This document shows, piece after piece, positions 1-11,188 of a DNA stretch of 64,000 bases. The DNA comes from Deinandra increscens subsp. villosa (lineage: Eukaryota > Streptophyta > Magnoliopsida > Asterales > Asteraceae). Under the pieces are notes generated by a model. The model did no database searches and was not told where the DNA came from. It saw nothing but the letters and a program-made list of their open reading frames with translations. Position numbers and translations under genes: made by a program. The stretch spans positions 5,013-69,012 of the forward strand of contig JBCNJP010000035.1 in assembly GCA_039602395.1 (NCBI GenBank). Direction: 5' to 3'. Position 1 is the stretch's first letter, and every line of letters starts with the position of its first letter.

Positions 1-240
1 TCAACAGCTATCAAAATTCAAAATATGTCGAATTCACAGCGTTATCACGGTAAAAGCGGTTGAGATGGGACGGTTTTTACGGCGTTCGAGTGATGTGATG
101 ATCATCATTGCTTTCTCTTTAAATACAAGATTCCGAATTCATTAAACCTTCATTTTCTTCGGAAACCCTCTCGAGCTTCTCCGGTAATCCAGGTCAGTTC
201 TCACCGTCCTCCTTCGATTTCCTTCTGATTTTTCGGTCAT

Positions 241-1113
241 GGCCAAGAAAAGCACTCGGTCGTCTTCTCCGTTGAACACTCCGGTGATCGACGACTTTCA
301 CGACCAAGGGTATATTATTCCCGGCGAAGAAGAAGCCTGCACATTCGACAATGGCGACATCCACGATCTTCGAAACTCTAGAATTTTTACTCCGGGTACG
401 ATTTTCTGACCCTTCGATGCCCGGACCAAATCCGACTTCACTTCCACCACCTGGGTGTGTTTCATGTACTATCCCTTTTTGCTCGGCATGTCATTCCCTT
501 TCCCAGAGCTCGTTACCTAGTTTTTCAAGACCACCCGACTCTCTTATGCCCAAACCATGCCTATGGTTTGGAGAATCCTGTACTCCCTTGATCAACTGAA
601 CCAAACTCGGAACCTGGAAATTGGGATTCCTGAAATTTGTGAAGCCTACCAACTCAGAACCCACGGCTGCAGCCGTTTCATCCTAAAGGCTCGCACCTCC
701 ACTTCTCAGCTGATTCCTCGAGCTTCCATAACGACCATGACTATAAGAAGCTTTTCTTTTTCGTGAAGCGTGACTCGATTCCTGGGGGTATGGAGTTGCT
801 ATTGAAGTGGGTTGATAAGGGTAGGATATTGATTTCTCTTTTGTAACTAAATCCTTGGTCTGTGTCTAACTTCTTTATTATTTTTGCAGCACCCAAATTT
901 GAGAATCTCGTCAAGGCGCAGCCGGATCCCAGGAAGCTTGAAGCACTCTACCAGATTCCTGCCACTGAGAGAGCCTTGATCCTCGAAGCAACTGCCAGCG
1001 AACACAGCTACTCAGCCGATCACATTCCTGAGATGTCTGGTAAGTTTTCACAGGATCCTGAACTGCATGTTTATTTGAGAATCCCAAACGTTGACAATCT
1101 GTTTCTATTGCAG
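241..1113 (+). pseudogene. Gypsy-type-transposon ORF fragment, copy 1
   Basis: The reading frame begins with ATG at 241 and is broken by stops and shifts from about 400. Its central part (about 420-700) matches the ORF at 14199-14580 block by block: a tract of the type YPFLLGMSFPFPELV, then FFKTTRLSYAQT, then VWRILYSLDQLNQ. This spacing resembles the plant 'putative gypsy type transposon' domain (PF04195) that precedes or replaces Gag in some Tat-lineage elements; the assignment is from memory of the family. Two intron-like gaps with GT and AG ends are visible, 821-889 and 1040-1113. The sequence stops at 1113, where minus-strand integrase sequence begins. The enzymatic role of this protein family is unknown. 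Bases 1-240 look like a leader and hold no gene I recognise. Confidence 0.5.
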
Positions 1114-1462
1114 CCTGCCCATTAGCTTGAGGGTGGACAAGTGTTGAAGTAATCATTTTTATGCCCTAGCTTGCACAAAAAATTATTGTTCTTTCGCCAA
1201 TAAACCGAGAGCCGTTATCACATATGATTTCTGTTGGGACCCCAAATCTGGTAAGGATGTTTCTCTTGATGAAGGATATCACCTCTTTCTCTGTCAGTTG
1301 CACATAGGCTTCTGCTTCAATCCACTTGGAGAAATAGTCTGTCATTGCCAGCATGAATACTTTTCCTTCAGGAGCCTTGGGAAGCTTACCCACAATATCC
1401 ATGCCCCACTTCATGAATGGCCATGGGGATACTATAGGGTGTAAATGCTCAGCTGGTAGATG
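1114..1462 (-). pseudogene. Integrase catalytic core fragment (Tat)
   Basis: Minus-strand translation gives the gypsy integrase core: KWGMDIVGKLP with the first catalytic Asp, then a stretch ending in EIICDNGSRFIG with the second Asp. After a frame break it continues as STLVHPQANGQA, just before the expected catalytic Glu. There the similarity ends at about position 1114 and the sequence becomes the intron-like 3' end of the neighbouring + strand ORF. The catalytic Glu and the C-terminal domain are therefore missing, so the integrase cannot be active. Confidence 0.75.
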
Positions 1463-2169
1463 CTATATATTGCCGTGCCTTTGGCAGACATCACATTTTT
1501 GTGAGAAGCTCATGGTATCCTTCTTCATTGTAGGCCAATAACAAACAAATCTAAGAACCTTGGAGATAAATGCTCTGCCCCCAGTGTGGTTTCCACAATC
1601 TCCAGTATGGATGTCTTCAAGCACCTCGAGAGCTTCTGCTTTCTCTAAGCACCTCAAGTAGACACCTGCAAGAGATTTTCTATATAATATATTATCTAAG
1701 ATGAAATAAGGTATTACCTTTGCGCGAAAAGCCCTAGGATTTTCACCCTTAAGAATCTCCCCGTCTTTAAGATACTTAATAATTGGATAAGTCCAGGATT
1801 CTTGGATATCCTTGGGATTCCCAACACCTGCTTCCTCACTGTCATCAACTGCATGAGCTTCCTGTTGAGCTATTGTCGTCGTCAGGATGTGTGTTATAGG
1901 AATCCTGATATCCTTAGGGATCCTGAGTGATGAAGCCAAGTTTGCTAAAGCATCGGCTTCTGAATTGTCTTCTATTAGAACCTGTGAAATGTTAAAACTT
2001 TTGAAAAGCAAAGATAAATTTTAAACAATATCAAGATATTTGATTAGATTCTCCCATCTCACTGAATACACCGGATGCCCATATCTCTATCCAACTGTAA
2101 CCCAGCAATCAAAGCTTCATACTCAGCTTCGTTGTTGGTAGCCTGGAATTCACAAGCTATGGATTGTGG
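1463..2169 (-). pseudogene. Second RNase H C-terminus and integrase zinc finger (Tat)
   Basis: The minus frame entering at 2169 reads PQSIACEFQATNNEAEYEA, the conserved Glu-containing part of the archaeal-type RNase H found in Tat elements. It continues through ADALANLASSL and a linker to an HHCC integrase zinc finger (IHTGDCGNHTGG, then CDVCQRHGN) near 1470-1620. The N-terminal half of the RNase H lies at 10824-11174, beyond the inserted element. Frame breaks occur near 2010-2060 and at 1462. Confidence 0.8.
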
Positions 2170-2922
2170 TGTTAGAACACAATGTAATTGTAACAAAAAA
2201 AATAGTAAAGTATTAGATGAAAAGATAAGACACATCCTTAGAAGAGAAAGGATACAAAAGTCTGTATGAGTTACGGATTTCTGCATAATTTCTGTATTCA
2301 TATAGAACTACTCCAGAAATTCCGAAGTAGTTCTGTACAGACTAAAATATACAGAAATCCACATTTCTGTAGAAAGCTTCTAATGGGAAGCATCAACAGT
2401 CTTTAAAGAAGAGTCCAAAAGGAGTTTTGGATTATCAGAAGATAAATATTAGGAGAAGAAAAATTTATATCTTTGTGTGAAGAACAAGCAAAATGAATGT
2501 CAACTTGACATTAATCAAGAAGGCAGTTGAAGGCAGTTGAAAAAGAGATAAATTGAATATGATCAATTTATCTCTATATACTCTGACACACTCTAACATC
2601 AATCGTCCTCAACCACCTTATCCAAATATAACTTGCTACATCTGCCTATAAATAGCATGCTGACTTCACCAACCAAAACAAGACATCAAACATACAATTC
2701 AATATCTTCTCAAAGTAATTACAACATCATTCCCATAGAAAAGTTATTTCTGTTGATACATAGTTATACTATAAACTCGTGTAAACCATTATTTACATTT
2801 GAGATATACAGAATAACCCTTTTATGAATTGTTGTCTTCCAATTTGATTTACTTTTCGCAACTTATTTATTTTCTTTAAATTAGATTGAATTAACAATAT
2901 TCAAAGTTCCTGCTCTTTAACA
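2170..2922 (+). repeat. 5' LTR of the pol-less SIRE-like element
   Basis: The LTR begins TGTTAGAACACAATG and probably ends with AACA at 2922. The end is set by alignment to the 3' LTR and by the restored host frame, and could be off by some bases. It contains a TATA box at 2647-2654 and a palindrome around 2304-2337. Length 753 bp against 772 bp for the 3' copy, with scattered differences, so the insertion is not recent. Confidence 0.8.
2647..2654 (+). promoter_or_regulatory. TATA box in the 5' LTR
   Basis: TATAAATA in the context CTGCCTATAAATAGC; the same string is present in the 3' LTR at 10538-10545. It marks the U3/R boundary region and fixes the element's orientation as +. Confidence 0.6.
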
Positions 2923-2947
2923 TCTTTTCTTCAACTCTCTCTCAAAA

Positions 2948-4557
2948 ATGTCTTCAAGCTGGAACAAAGGAAAATCTCTTGGCTCATTGGCAAAACCCCC
3001 TATGCTTGCTAGGGAGGAATATCCACAGTGGAAAATCAGAATTACCAACTTTCTAAAAGAAGTTGATAGTTCTTTGTTGGAATGCATAGCCAAGGGACCC
3101 CATTGCCTCACAGTTGACATTCCTGAGATAAAAGAAACTGAAACCTCAGCTGGTGTACCCGCTCATACCATTCCTAAAGAAAAGAAATGGTGGAGTGAAG
3201 AGGACAACACCAAAAAAATAAATGAGGATTGAGCCAAGACAGTCCTTATCATGACCTTTCCTCATGAAATATTCTGTCAAGTTGATTGCAACACCTCAGC
3301 CAATAGCATATGGGATGCCCTTGAGAAACTCTTTGATGGGGGGGGGGATCAAATGAAAAGAAACAAAAGAACTAAATGAATATGAATCTTTCAAGTCACT
3401 TCCAAGCGAGTCACTTTTAAATACTTACAATCTCTTTGCTACAATAATCAAAAACTTAAGGAAGTTCAATGTTTCTAAGTCTAATGAGGAAACAAACATC
3501 AAATTTATCAAAAGTCTTCCTCACGAATGGAGAAGTCTAACCATGACTCTTCAATCAACCTTGGATTTAGAAGAAAGAAGTCTTAATGATCTCTTCTGCA
3601 TTCTAGACTCTTAAAATCCTGTATATACAGGACATCTCAAAATCCAAAGTGGACACACTGGCCCTTTACTCTCAAAAGAGAAAAAGAAATATCAAACAAG
3701 AGCCAAGCCACTCAAAACGAAAGGAACTAAGTGACTCTAAAAATGAATATTCTGAGTATGAGACAAAAAATGAGTCATTTGAAAAATCACTGGCACTACT
3801 GACCAAACAATTTGGAAGATTAAAAAAGAATCATTCCTGGTCAACCAAAAACAATTTTTCTAAAAATGACGAAAGCAAAAACCGGTCATTTAAACACAAC
3901 AACCCTGAAGTTGACAAGAGTGAGATAAAGTGCTTCAAATGTGGAACAATGGGACACTATGCTTCAGAATGCAAGAATAAAAGACTCAAAGATGCTGCAT
4001 AATACAAAAAGAAGTATGAACAAGCCATGCAGAAAGAAAAGGCATTAATGGCTAAAGTGGAGAACTGGGACTCTGAGTCATCATCAGATGAAGAATGTCA
4101 ATCCAACAAATGTCTTATGAGAAACGATGAATCCCTTTCAACTGATCTATCTGAAGTCTCACATGAAAAGCAGGTAAGCTCATCTCACACCGATCAAATC
4201 TTTCAATTCATTAACATGTCAATCAACTATAAAGTTCTTCAAAGAAAACTCTGAAAGAAACAAACTCTTAAATGAAAACAAGTTTAAAACTTTTGAAGAA
4301 GAAATTAACTCTCTCCTTTCTGAACTTCATCAACTAAAAGAGGATAGAGAAAAATAATTGTTAAGATTAAGGCAACTAGAAACACAAAACTTGAGCAATA
4401 AAGCCAAAATTGATCACTATGAAACTGAACGTGCAACTCTATACCAAAGACTGCATGTGGAAACGAACAAAATAAATGGTCTCATAAATGCCCATGATCA
4501 GCTTGAAAAAATGACAAACACACCAAGAAATTATGGACAAGGAATCGGGTATATATA
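2948..4557 (+). pseudogene. Copia-type Gag, broken
   Basis: The ATG at 2948 opens a UBN2-like copia Gag (AREEYPQWKIRITNFL near the start, later a SIWDALEKLF block). Stops at 3230 and near 3380, plus a 10-G run at 3338-3347, break the frame. The nucleocapsid zinc knuckle is intact at 3931-3972 (CFKCGTMGHYASEC, CX2CX4HX4C). After further stops a charged, coiled-coil-like tail runs to about 4557. The usual Gag role is to coat and package the element RNA. In SIRE-like copia elements protease and integrase follow; here nothing of pol follows. Confidence 0.75.
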
Positions 4558-4559
4558 AG

Positions 4560-5392
4560 GAACTTTAAAGTTCCAAGACTGTCTTTGTAAAAAGTAGCAG
4601 TCATGAGTCACAACTGAACAACAATTTCAAAAACAAAAGTCCAGTTCGTGAAACTCTGAGTAAAAAAAAATCCAACCATTATGACTCTAACAAAGCCAGA
4701 TCTGAGTCATCAAGCTCCTCAAGTCAAAATCTTGAAATTTTTGGGGAAAGTACCATTTACAAGCACTGCATGTGCAATGAAATGGTAAAACTAATTGGAA
4801 GACACTTCAACATAAAACAAATGCACTCTAGCACCCCTTTGAGTGTATCTTCCAAATCTTTGAAAATAAAAAGAAAAGAAGTCACCAATATAATAAACAA
4901 AAAACCCAAAAACAAATGGGTTCAAAATCCAAAATAAAAGGGAGGCTCTCCTCCATATGCAAGAAGAATTTCCCTCTGTGCACATATCTAGGGGGAGTCC
5001 TTTTCTTTTTTTCTGTTTTTTTCTCTTTCCAATGAAATAAGGGGCATCCGTAATTCTTTCAAAAGGGTTGACTTTCTCTCTTGAGGCGAAATGATGCCCA
5101 TCAAATCACACATTTAAAAGGCAATAGGCATATTGGAAAACAAATCTTTGTGAGTTAAGGCATCCAAAATGGGTAATAATAGCTCTAACTAGGAGAATGA
5201 TAAAAAAAGGAGTTAATTCCCTCTCACAAATCATCCCAACTACCTCTGTCAGGAGCCTAAGCAGCCGACAAAACCCAAAAGTCTCACTGCCAAATCTCCA
5301 AACTTCTGAACTCTTCCCGATTACACATAGATGGATATCTCTCCCAACTCATCCAAGTACCCATCCAAGCCCATGAAATCCCTTATCCGAAA
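4560..5392 (+). other. Non-coding stretch between gag and the first extra ORF
   Basis: This interval lies where pol would be expected. It contains stop-rich remnants of a Gag tail (about 4620-4930), pyrimidine runs near 5000-5030, and no domain I recognise. It is much too short to hide a pol gene. Confidence 0.5.
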
Positions 5393-6267
5393 ATGGACCT
5401 TCGAGCTCTATTAGATAGACAAGCCCATGAAATCCCTCTTTACCAAATTCACAATCTATGCGTTCACATATCTAACCATCAGCTGACCTTTACCAGAATG
5501 ATGAGGTTTTTGCAAACCTGCACCATTGGCCTTGCACTCACTCAACACACTCACTTCAGATACGAATTTCTGAGGGAATTTTGGGTGAATGCAAGATCTG
5601 ACCCCAGTCTACTAGGAAGCCCCATAAGAACACGAGTGAACCATCTTACCTTTGAAGTCACTAAGGACTCCATTCGCTCTGCTCTCAGTCTGAATGACAA
5701 AAATAGAGCCACTCACTTCAACAGGGCCCAAGTCATTGAAACCTTCATTGAAATTGGGTATAATGGAGAATTTCTCGAAGAACAGGCCAATAGATTGCAT
5801 CTTCCCCCATCTGGCAGTTCTTCTTCACTCAAATTCAACTCTGCTTCTCATCCAAGGTCAATAATCATCATCTTGCTGACCATGATACTCAAATGATCAT
5901 GCATGCTCTGATTCACGGCCTTAACATGAACTTCTCTCACTATCTTGTACAGAACATGAAAAAGAACTGCTATCTGCCAGTAGAAGAGAGAGTTATTCTG
6001 TATCCTCGCTTCATGACGAATATAATCTGCCATGCCAAGAAATGGAAAGGAATTTCTCGTGAATATCACACCTAACTCCTACCCTCCCAAAGGTTTCTTG
6101 GTCTCCATATAAATGGACTTCCAAATGAAAGTATAGAGGAAGATGATGAGAACCTGAGACCCATTCTCACAACAACATTCCTCTCCAACTTGAAGCCAGA
6201 GCACATCCTCCTGTACCCACCAGAATCATCATACCTTGTACCTGTAGAACTACATACTTTCACTTAA
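5393..6267 (+). pseudogene. Extra ORF A of the SIRE-like element, frameshifted
   Basis: The frame from 5393 holds FLQTCTIGLAL, then FLREFWVNA, then a conserved run ending SIRSALSLNDKN. A frameshift near 5850-5890 moves it to a second frame with HALIHGLNMNFSHYLV and VILYPRFMTN, then a stop at 6073 and a readable tail to 6267. The same block order occurs at 6868-8400 and at 20899-22204. The family resembles the extra 3' ORF of Asteraceae SIRE-like elements that databases sometimes label synaptobrevin/longin-like or env-like. Its function is unknown. I rely on the FW motif and block order, not on a search. Confidence 0.55.
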
Positions 6268-6432
6268 ACTTGAAGTCTAAATAAGTTCTGTAATAGGTAT
6301 CTTGTTAAGAAGTTGTTGGAAAAGTTGTTAGAACTGGATCTTTTGGGATTAATTCAAGAAATGCTCAAAGTTGTGCTAAGCTAAAACATCTCTTCTAGTG
6401 ATTCTGTATCTTTAAAATAAATTTTTTGGTCA

Positions 6433-6470
6433 TACAGAACAACTCCAGAAATTCCGAACTAGTTCTTTAC
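6433..6470. repeat. Internal copy of the LTR palindrome
   Basis: CAGAACAACTCCAGAAATTC followed by CGAACTAGTTCT matches the palindrome of the element's own LTRs (2304-2337 and 10192-10228), with the same central CCAGAAATTCCGA. It sits in a non-coding gap between the two extra ORFs. The rest of 6268-6867 shows no gene; it is leader-like and AT-rich. Confidence 0.6.
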
Positions 6471-6867
6471 AGAAGATTGAATGCTAGAATAAAACAAAAA
6501 AATAAAAAAAAAAGGAGGGGGAATCACTGAAAAGCTTCGAAAAAAATGGAACTGTTGAAAGGAAAACACATTCGATCTCAACCTGAAAAATAGGGATCAA
6601 AACAATTCTTCATCAAGAAATCCCAACCGACAATGAAGACGTCAAATGCTCCCAATAAATAGGAACGGTAACTTTTTCAGTTACAAGGAAAATCAATGAT
6701 CCAACGTACATCCGTTCACCACCCAGTTAATCCAATCGGTGAAAAAGAGCCGTTAAAACCTTAGAATCTCTCTCATACTATAAAATCCTCACTCATTCCA
6801 AAAATCAAAACACCGTTCACAATACCCCAATCCTCACCAAGTAAAGCATTCCTTCGAACAATCAAAA

Positions 6868-8400
6868 ATGGCTTCATCCTCCCAAATCTCCCCATTCAAA
6901 ACATTCAACATAGAACAGAACAATATGCGAGCAAATTTAAATCCACCGGCTTACTCAAGCGATGTTCAGATCATCATAGAAGCATTGAGGTATTCACCTC
7001 TCATGACAGCTCTCAATGAAGATGAAGAAATCACCAAAGAGGCTCTTATGAATGTATGGTCAACAATACGAGTAAAAACTAAAACTGTAACTAAAAAGGT
7101 ATGGATTAAAGCACTAATCGAAATCGAAGATCGATCCACAACAACTCTACAGTTTTCAGAAGAAGATTTCAGACAAGTTACCGACCTCAGAGCACCAGAA
7201 GACCCTTCTCATCCTCCAACTAAATCAGAAATTCTCAAGACCATTAATTCCTTGAACAAAGGAACAAGTTTTACCACAATCTTAGGTATAAACATCAACC
7301 AGCTAGAGAGAAAGTGGAAACTGATGATGCACACTCTCATCTACAGCCTAACTGCTAAAGTCGGCTCATCAGATCAGGCTAGTGAATCAGTATACTCCAT
7401 AATGGTCACTATAATTCAGAATAAAAAATTAGATTATGGAGCTATGCTGTGGAGGAGTCTAGTGAAAAGAATTAAAGATAAACAAAAGGAAAAGAAAGAA
7501 ACTGTCCACATTCCATTTATGAGGTTTCTTTCTCTACTCATCTTCAAAAAATGTCAGGAAGGATCGTTGGCCATGAAGGGAGCTAAGCATAGGTCAACCA
7601 CTTTGAAAATTCTAAAAAAGTTTGAATCAGGTACAACTCACTCTATATCCTCTGTACCTATGTCACTACTTTTAAATATACCAGATGGTTCTCCTGTTCT
7701 GATGAAATACAAAGAAGGAGTAGAACTACAAGAACATAATTCATCTGAACCCGAACAACCAACCCCAAAACATAGCCCACAAACATCTCACTTTTCTAAA
7801 TCAGTCAATCTAAATAGAAATTCACCTGACTCTCCTACATCAAAATCGACCACCTCAGCCTACAAAAACTTCAACTTTAGCCCACCAAGCTCACCCACTC
7901 AGATCCACATTCCTGAAATAGCCACCAAGCCCAGCCGGTTTGATGATTCTGAGAGTCATCAGCAAACACCAACAAGTGGAGACTCAGTGAGTCAAGGAAA
8001 CTTGGAAAGAACCCACAGGGATTGGTTCCCCGAGGATTCAACACATGAGAATTCTGAAAAGAATTATCAAGCAACACATGAGTCTGAATCATTCAGGATA
8101 AGGATAATGAATGTGGAAGACCTAGGAACATCAGATATTTCTGGTATTCTAGGCACTAACAAAACTCTCAACAGAGAAACTGTTAGTAAAACTACTGGAC
8201 ATGTGTTGTCCACTGGTATGTTAGAAGGAGAAAGATCATCTGTTGATCCAACTCCAAGTTTACCCAGTATCCTACTCAAATCTGTTCTCTTAAAGTTCTC
8301 TCAATCAATTAGAGAGAAAATATTCAACTACAAGAGGGATCTGAAAATTAACCTTCATGAACTAGGAAACTCAAGCACTCAAACTCAGAAAAACTCATGA
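6868..8400 (+). CDS. Extra ORF B of the SIRE-like element (510 aa)
   Basis: An uninterrupted 510-codon frame. Residues about 40-190 follow the layout of ORF A: SPLMTALNEDEEITKEALMN, a VW pair in place of FW, a segment with FSEEDFRQVTDL, then MMHTLIYSLTAKVG and IPFMRFLSLLIF. The C-terminal half (about 280-510) is low complexity, rich in Ser, Thr, Pro and Asn. No signal peptide or clear membrane segment is visible. It is the longest open frame of this element and unusually well kept beside the broken gag. Function unknown; probably the same protein family as ORF A and the ORF at 20899. Confidence 0.6.
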   Translation: MASSSQISPFKTFNIEQNNMRANLNPPAYSSDVQIIIEALRYSPLMTALNEDEEITKEALMNVWSTIRVKTKTVTKKVWIKALIEIEDRSTTTLQFSEEDFRQVTDLRAPEDPSHPPTKSEILKTINSLNKGTSFTTILGININQLERKWKLMMHTLIYSLTAKVGSSDQASESVYSIMVTIIQNKKLDYGAMLWRSLVKRIKDKQKEKKETVHIPFMRFLSLLIFKKCQEGSLAMKGAKHRSTTLKILKKFESGTTHSISSVPMSLLLNIPDGSPVLMKYKEGVELQEHNSSEPEQPTPKHSPQTSHFSKSVNLNRNSPDSPTSKSTTSAYKNFNFSPPSSPTQIHIPEIATKPSRFDDSESHQQTPTSGDSVSQGNLERTHRDWFPEDSTHENSEKNYQATHESESFRIRIMNVEDLGTSDISGILGTNKTLNRETVSKTTGHVLSTGMLEGERSSVDPTPSLPSILLKSVLLKFSQSIREKIFNYKRDLKINLHELGNSSTQTQKNS

Positions 8401-9927
8401 AGGTGGAAAGAGACACAGCTCATAACACCAATCAGCTAAACACTCTAGTAGATGAGCTGAAAGCCGACTGAGCAAGGAGGCCAACAAGATTTCAGAAGAC
8501 ATCAGCAAAAGTCTTCAAAATTTGCAAGCTGCAGAGACAAGTGATGATGAACAAATCATTAAAAATTTCTCTACAGAATTATTAAACAAGAAAAAGACTC
8601 TTGAAGATATAGGCAAAAATCAAGCAAAGAAGGCACAAGAAGAAATAAGACCAGTCAGAAGCAAACTGACAAGAAATCAATTGATCTCTGCAAACCTGGA
8701 GATCAAACACTCTTAGGTCAGATGAGAAAGATGGAAAGAGAATTGAAACAAAAAGTAAAAGGAACAGATGAGAAAAGAAAGCCAATCACAATCTCTGTTG
8801 AACCGCCAATGAAGTAGACAAGACTTCAAAGCAGTAATCCAAGTGAAGAAGAAGATGAAACAGAACAACTCAAGAGAAAGAACTTAAAGAAGTGCAAACC
8901 TTCAACTCAAGCTTATGAAGGAATGCCACCTCCTCCACCTCCTTCTTCACCTAAGCCACCAACAAACACTGCCCAAAAAATAACTATCTCTCAACCTCTC
9001 TCCACCGGAACAACAAAGAAAACCCCAGTTAAGCAGACTCAAATACAATCATCCTCATTAGCTGGATCCTTCATATCTGTATCAGCCTTTGAAGACGATT
9101 ACTCTGAAAAGCAAAATATGAAAAAAGTCATCTAGGAAGAAGTTAGAGAACTACAAGAGAAACTGCTCAAGAGTGAAGAAGACAGGCCCACAGTGAGTCC
9201 TCTATCAAGAAAAGCTTTTGACAGGTCGACCGAAATACCAGTGGAGGAAGATCCAAACTACACAATGCCTTCGATCACCGAGTTCATAAAAATCAAGGCA
9301 CAACCTTTAACAAAACACCTTTGGGTAGACCATTTCAATTGTTACACAGTGAAGAAAAAAGATGGAAGTATCAGGGAATTCACTGATAAAGGCCTATAAC
9401 AATTTAACCCAATACAATTGGTGTCATTCATAAGGTACTTCTCAAATCAACCCTCAAAAACAGAAAGGGTAAGCACTGCTTTATACCAAGGAACTGAAGC
9501 CGGTAAAAGGATGTTCAGAAGACAAGAACAGGTGGATGTCCAATTAGCAAAAGAGTCCAATATCCCTCTACTGTTCTTAACAAAACCAAATGAGACTGTC
9601 CCTCCTGAAGTCTCATGGAGAGGATCCGGTACAACATTTCTCACCCTAATTTATGGTATATGCTTCAGAGATCTCTCTGAAGAAAGAAGGTTCTTCAGGC
9701 TAAAAGAAAAATAGAAGTATACAAATCTGGCCTTAGAATTCTTCCTATTCATTCTAGAGAAATGCAAGACCAACAACAGCAGCACCAAGGAAATCATCAA
9801 GTCAGAAATTGATGCACTGATAAAGGAAAGAACTTTCTTCAAAACCCTACTAGAAGAATGTATTATAGAGTACAACTTTGAAATTAACTCACTCACTGGT
9901 AGCGCAAAAATCAGAAAAGACTTGTAA
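8401..9927 (+). pseudogene. Degenerate downstream part of extra ORF B
   Basis: After the TGA at 8398 several short frames continue on the same strand: a Lys/Glu-rich part at 8522-8716, a proline-rich run (MPPPPPPSSPKPPTN) at 8923, and a more ordered region at 9193-9714 with IKIKAQPLTKHLWVDHF and VKKKDGSIREFTDKGL. A single TAA near 9397 separates two of these pieces in the same frame. They look like the C-terminal part of the extra protein, broken by stops. No known domain recognised. Confidence 0.4.
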
Positions 9928-10036
9928 ATCCTTAAATTATGATAGACAAGACTTCTTTCATATTCCTTGAAACGATCAACGAGAATGATCTATGCTTACT
10001 TTACTTTCTCTTTTTATTTATTAACTTCAAATACTT

Positions 10037-10045
10037 AGGGGGAGA
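10037..10045 (+). other. Polypurine tract
   Basis: AGGGGGAGA directly before the 3' LTR start at 10047, the usual place of the plus-strand primer. It supports the + orientation and the LTR start. Confidence 0.7.
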
Positions 10046-10046
10046 T

Positions 10047-10818
10047 TGTTAGAACACAATGTAATTGTAACAAAAAGAAGAAAAAAAAAGAACAGTCAAG
10101 TATTAGAAGAAAAGATAAGACACATCCTTAGATGAGAAAGGATACAAAAGTCTGTATGAATTACGGATTTCTGCATAATTTCTGTATTCATACAGAAGTA
10201 CTCCAGAAATTCCGAAGTAGTTCTGTACAGACTAAAATCTACAGAAATCCTCAATTTCTGTAGAAAGCTTATAAAGAGAAGCATCAACAGTCTTCAAAGA
10301 AGAGTCCAGAAGGATTTCTGGATTATCAGAAGATAAATATTAGGAGAAGAACAATTTCTATCTTTATGTGAAGAACAAGCAAAATGAATATCAACTTGAC
10401 ATTAATCAAGAAGGTAGTTGAAGACAGTTGAAAAAAAGATAAATTGAATATGATCAATTTCTCTCTATATACTCTGACACACTCCAACATCAACCGTCCT
10501 CAACCACCATATCCAAATACAATTTGCTACATCTGCCTATAAATAGCAAGCTGGCTTCACCAAACAAAGCAAGTCATCAAGCATACAATTCAATGTCTTC
10601 TCAGAGCAATTACAACATCACTCCCAAATAAAAAGTTATTTTTGTTGATACATAGTTATACTATAAACTCGTGTAAACCATTACTTACATTTGAGATATA
10701 CAAAATAACCCTTTTATGAATTGTTGTTTTTCAATTTAATTTACTTTCCGCAACTTATTTATTTTGTTTAAATCAAATTGTGCCAACATTGTTAAAGAGC
10801 CCTTCAAGGGACCCAACA
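10047..10818 (+). repeat. 3' LTR of the pol-less SIRE-like element
   Basis: Begins TGTTAGAACACAATG like the 5' LTR, carries the same TATA string at 10538-10545 and the same palindrome at 10192-10228, and ends CCCAACA at 10818. The following AGTGG forms the target duplication. Confidence 0.8.
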
Positions 10819-10823
10819 AGTGG

Positions 10824-11174
10824 TAATATGTCCCTCTGTGGCGATTTTAGCAGGATGCCCAACCCTATTCCTCTAACATTTGAGGATCCATCAGTGTAAA
10901 GGATCCAGTATTCTTCAAGCTTCTCAAGTAGCTGGACTTCCTTCTCAACTTCTGGTTCTATGTCACTGCTGAAATCAGCCACAAAGTCAGCCAAGGCTTG
11001 GGACTTAATTGCTGTCCTTGGCTCATATTTGATCTCGTAGGCACTCAGCTTGACTGCCCATTTAGCCATCCTACCTGACATCTCTGGCTTCCTGAGATAT
11101 GCCTTAATAGTATAGTTAGATTTTACAATTATAATATGAGTTTGAAAATAATGTCTAAGTTTAGTGGAAGCCAT
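10824..11174 (-). pseudogene. RNase H tail and N-terminal half of the second RNase H (Tat)
   Basis: The minus frame reads the end of the first RNase H/connection region, a block with KSQALADFVADFSSD, and then EEYWILYTDGSSNVRGIGLG, the first catalytic Asp region of the archaeal-type RNase H. It stops being homologous at DILP (10824), where the LTR of the inserted element begins; the missing half is at 1463-2169. A frame break separates it from the piece at 11189-11671. Confidence 0.8.
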
Positions 11175-11188
11175 TATAAGAGCTAGAA

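Larger units (their letters stand above)
2170..10818 (+). mobile_element. SIRE-like non-autonomous LTR retroelement without pol
   Basis: Two related LTRs (2170-2922 and 10047-10818) share start, TATA box and most of their length and flank about 7.1 kb. The flanks TGTGG (2165-2169) and AGTGG (10819-10823) form a 5-bp target duplication with one mismatch. Removing the element restores the host Tat RNase H frame codon for codon. The interior holds a broken copia-type gag with one zinc knuckle, two related extra ORFs, and a purine-rich PPT before the 3' LTR. I found no protease, integrase, reverse transcriptase or RNase H, so movement would depend on a helper element. A primer site of the usual initiator-Met type is not evident after the 5' LTR. 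Confidence 0.8.
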
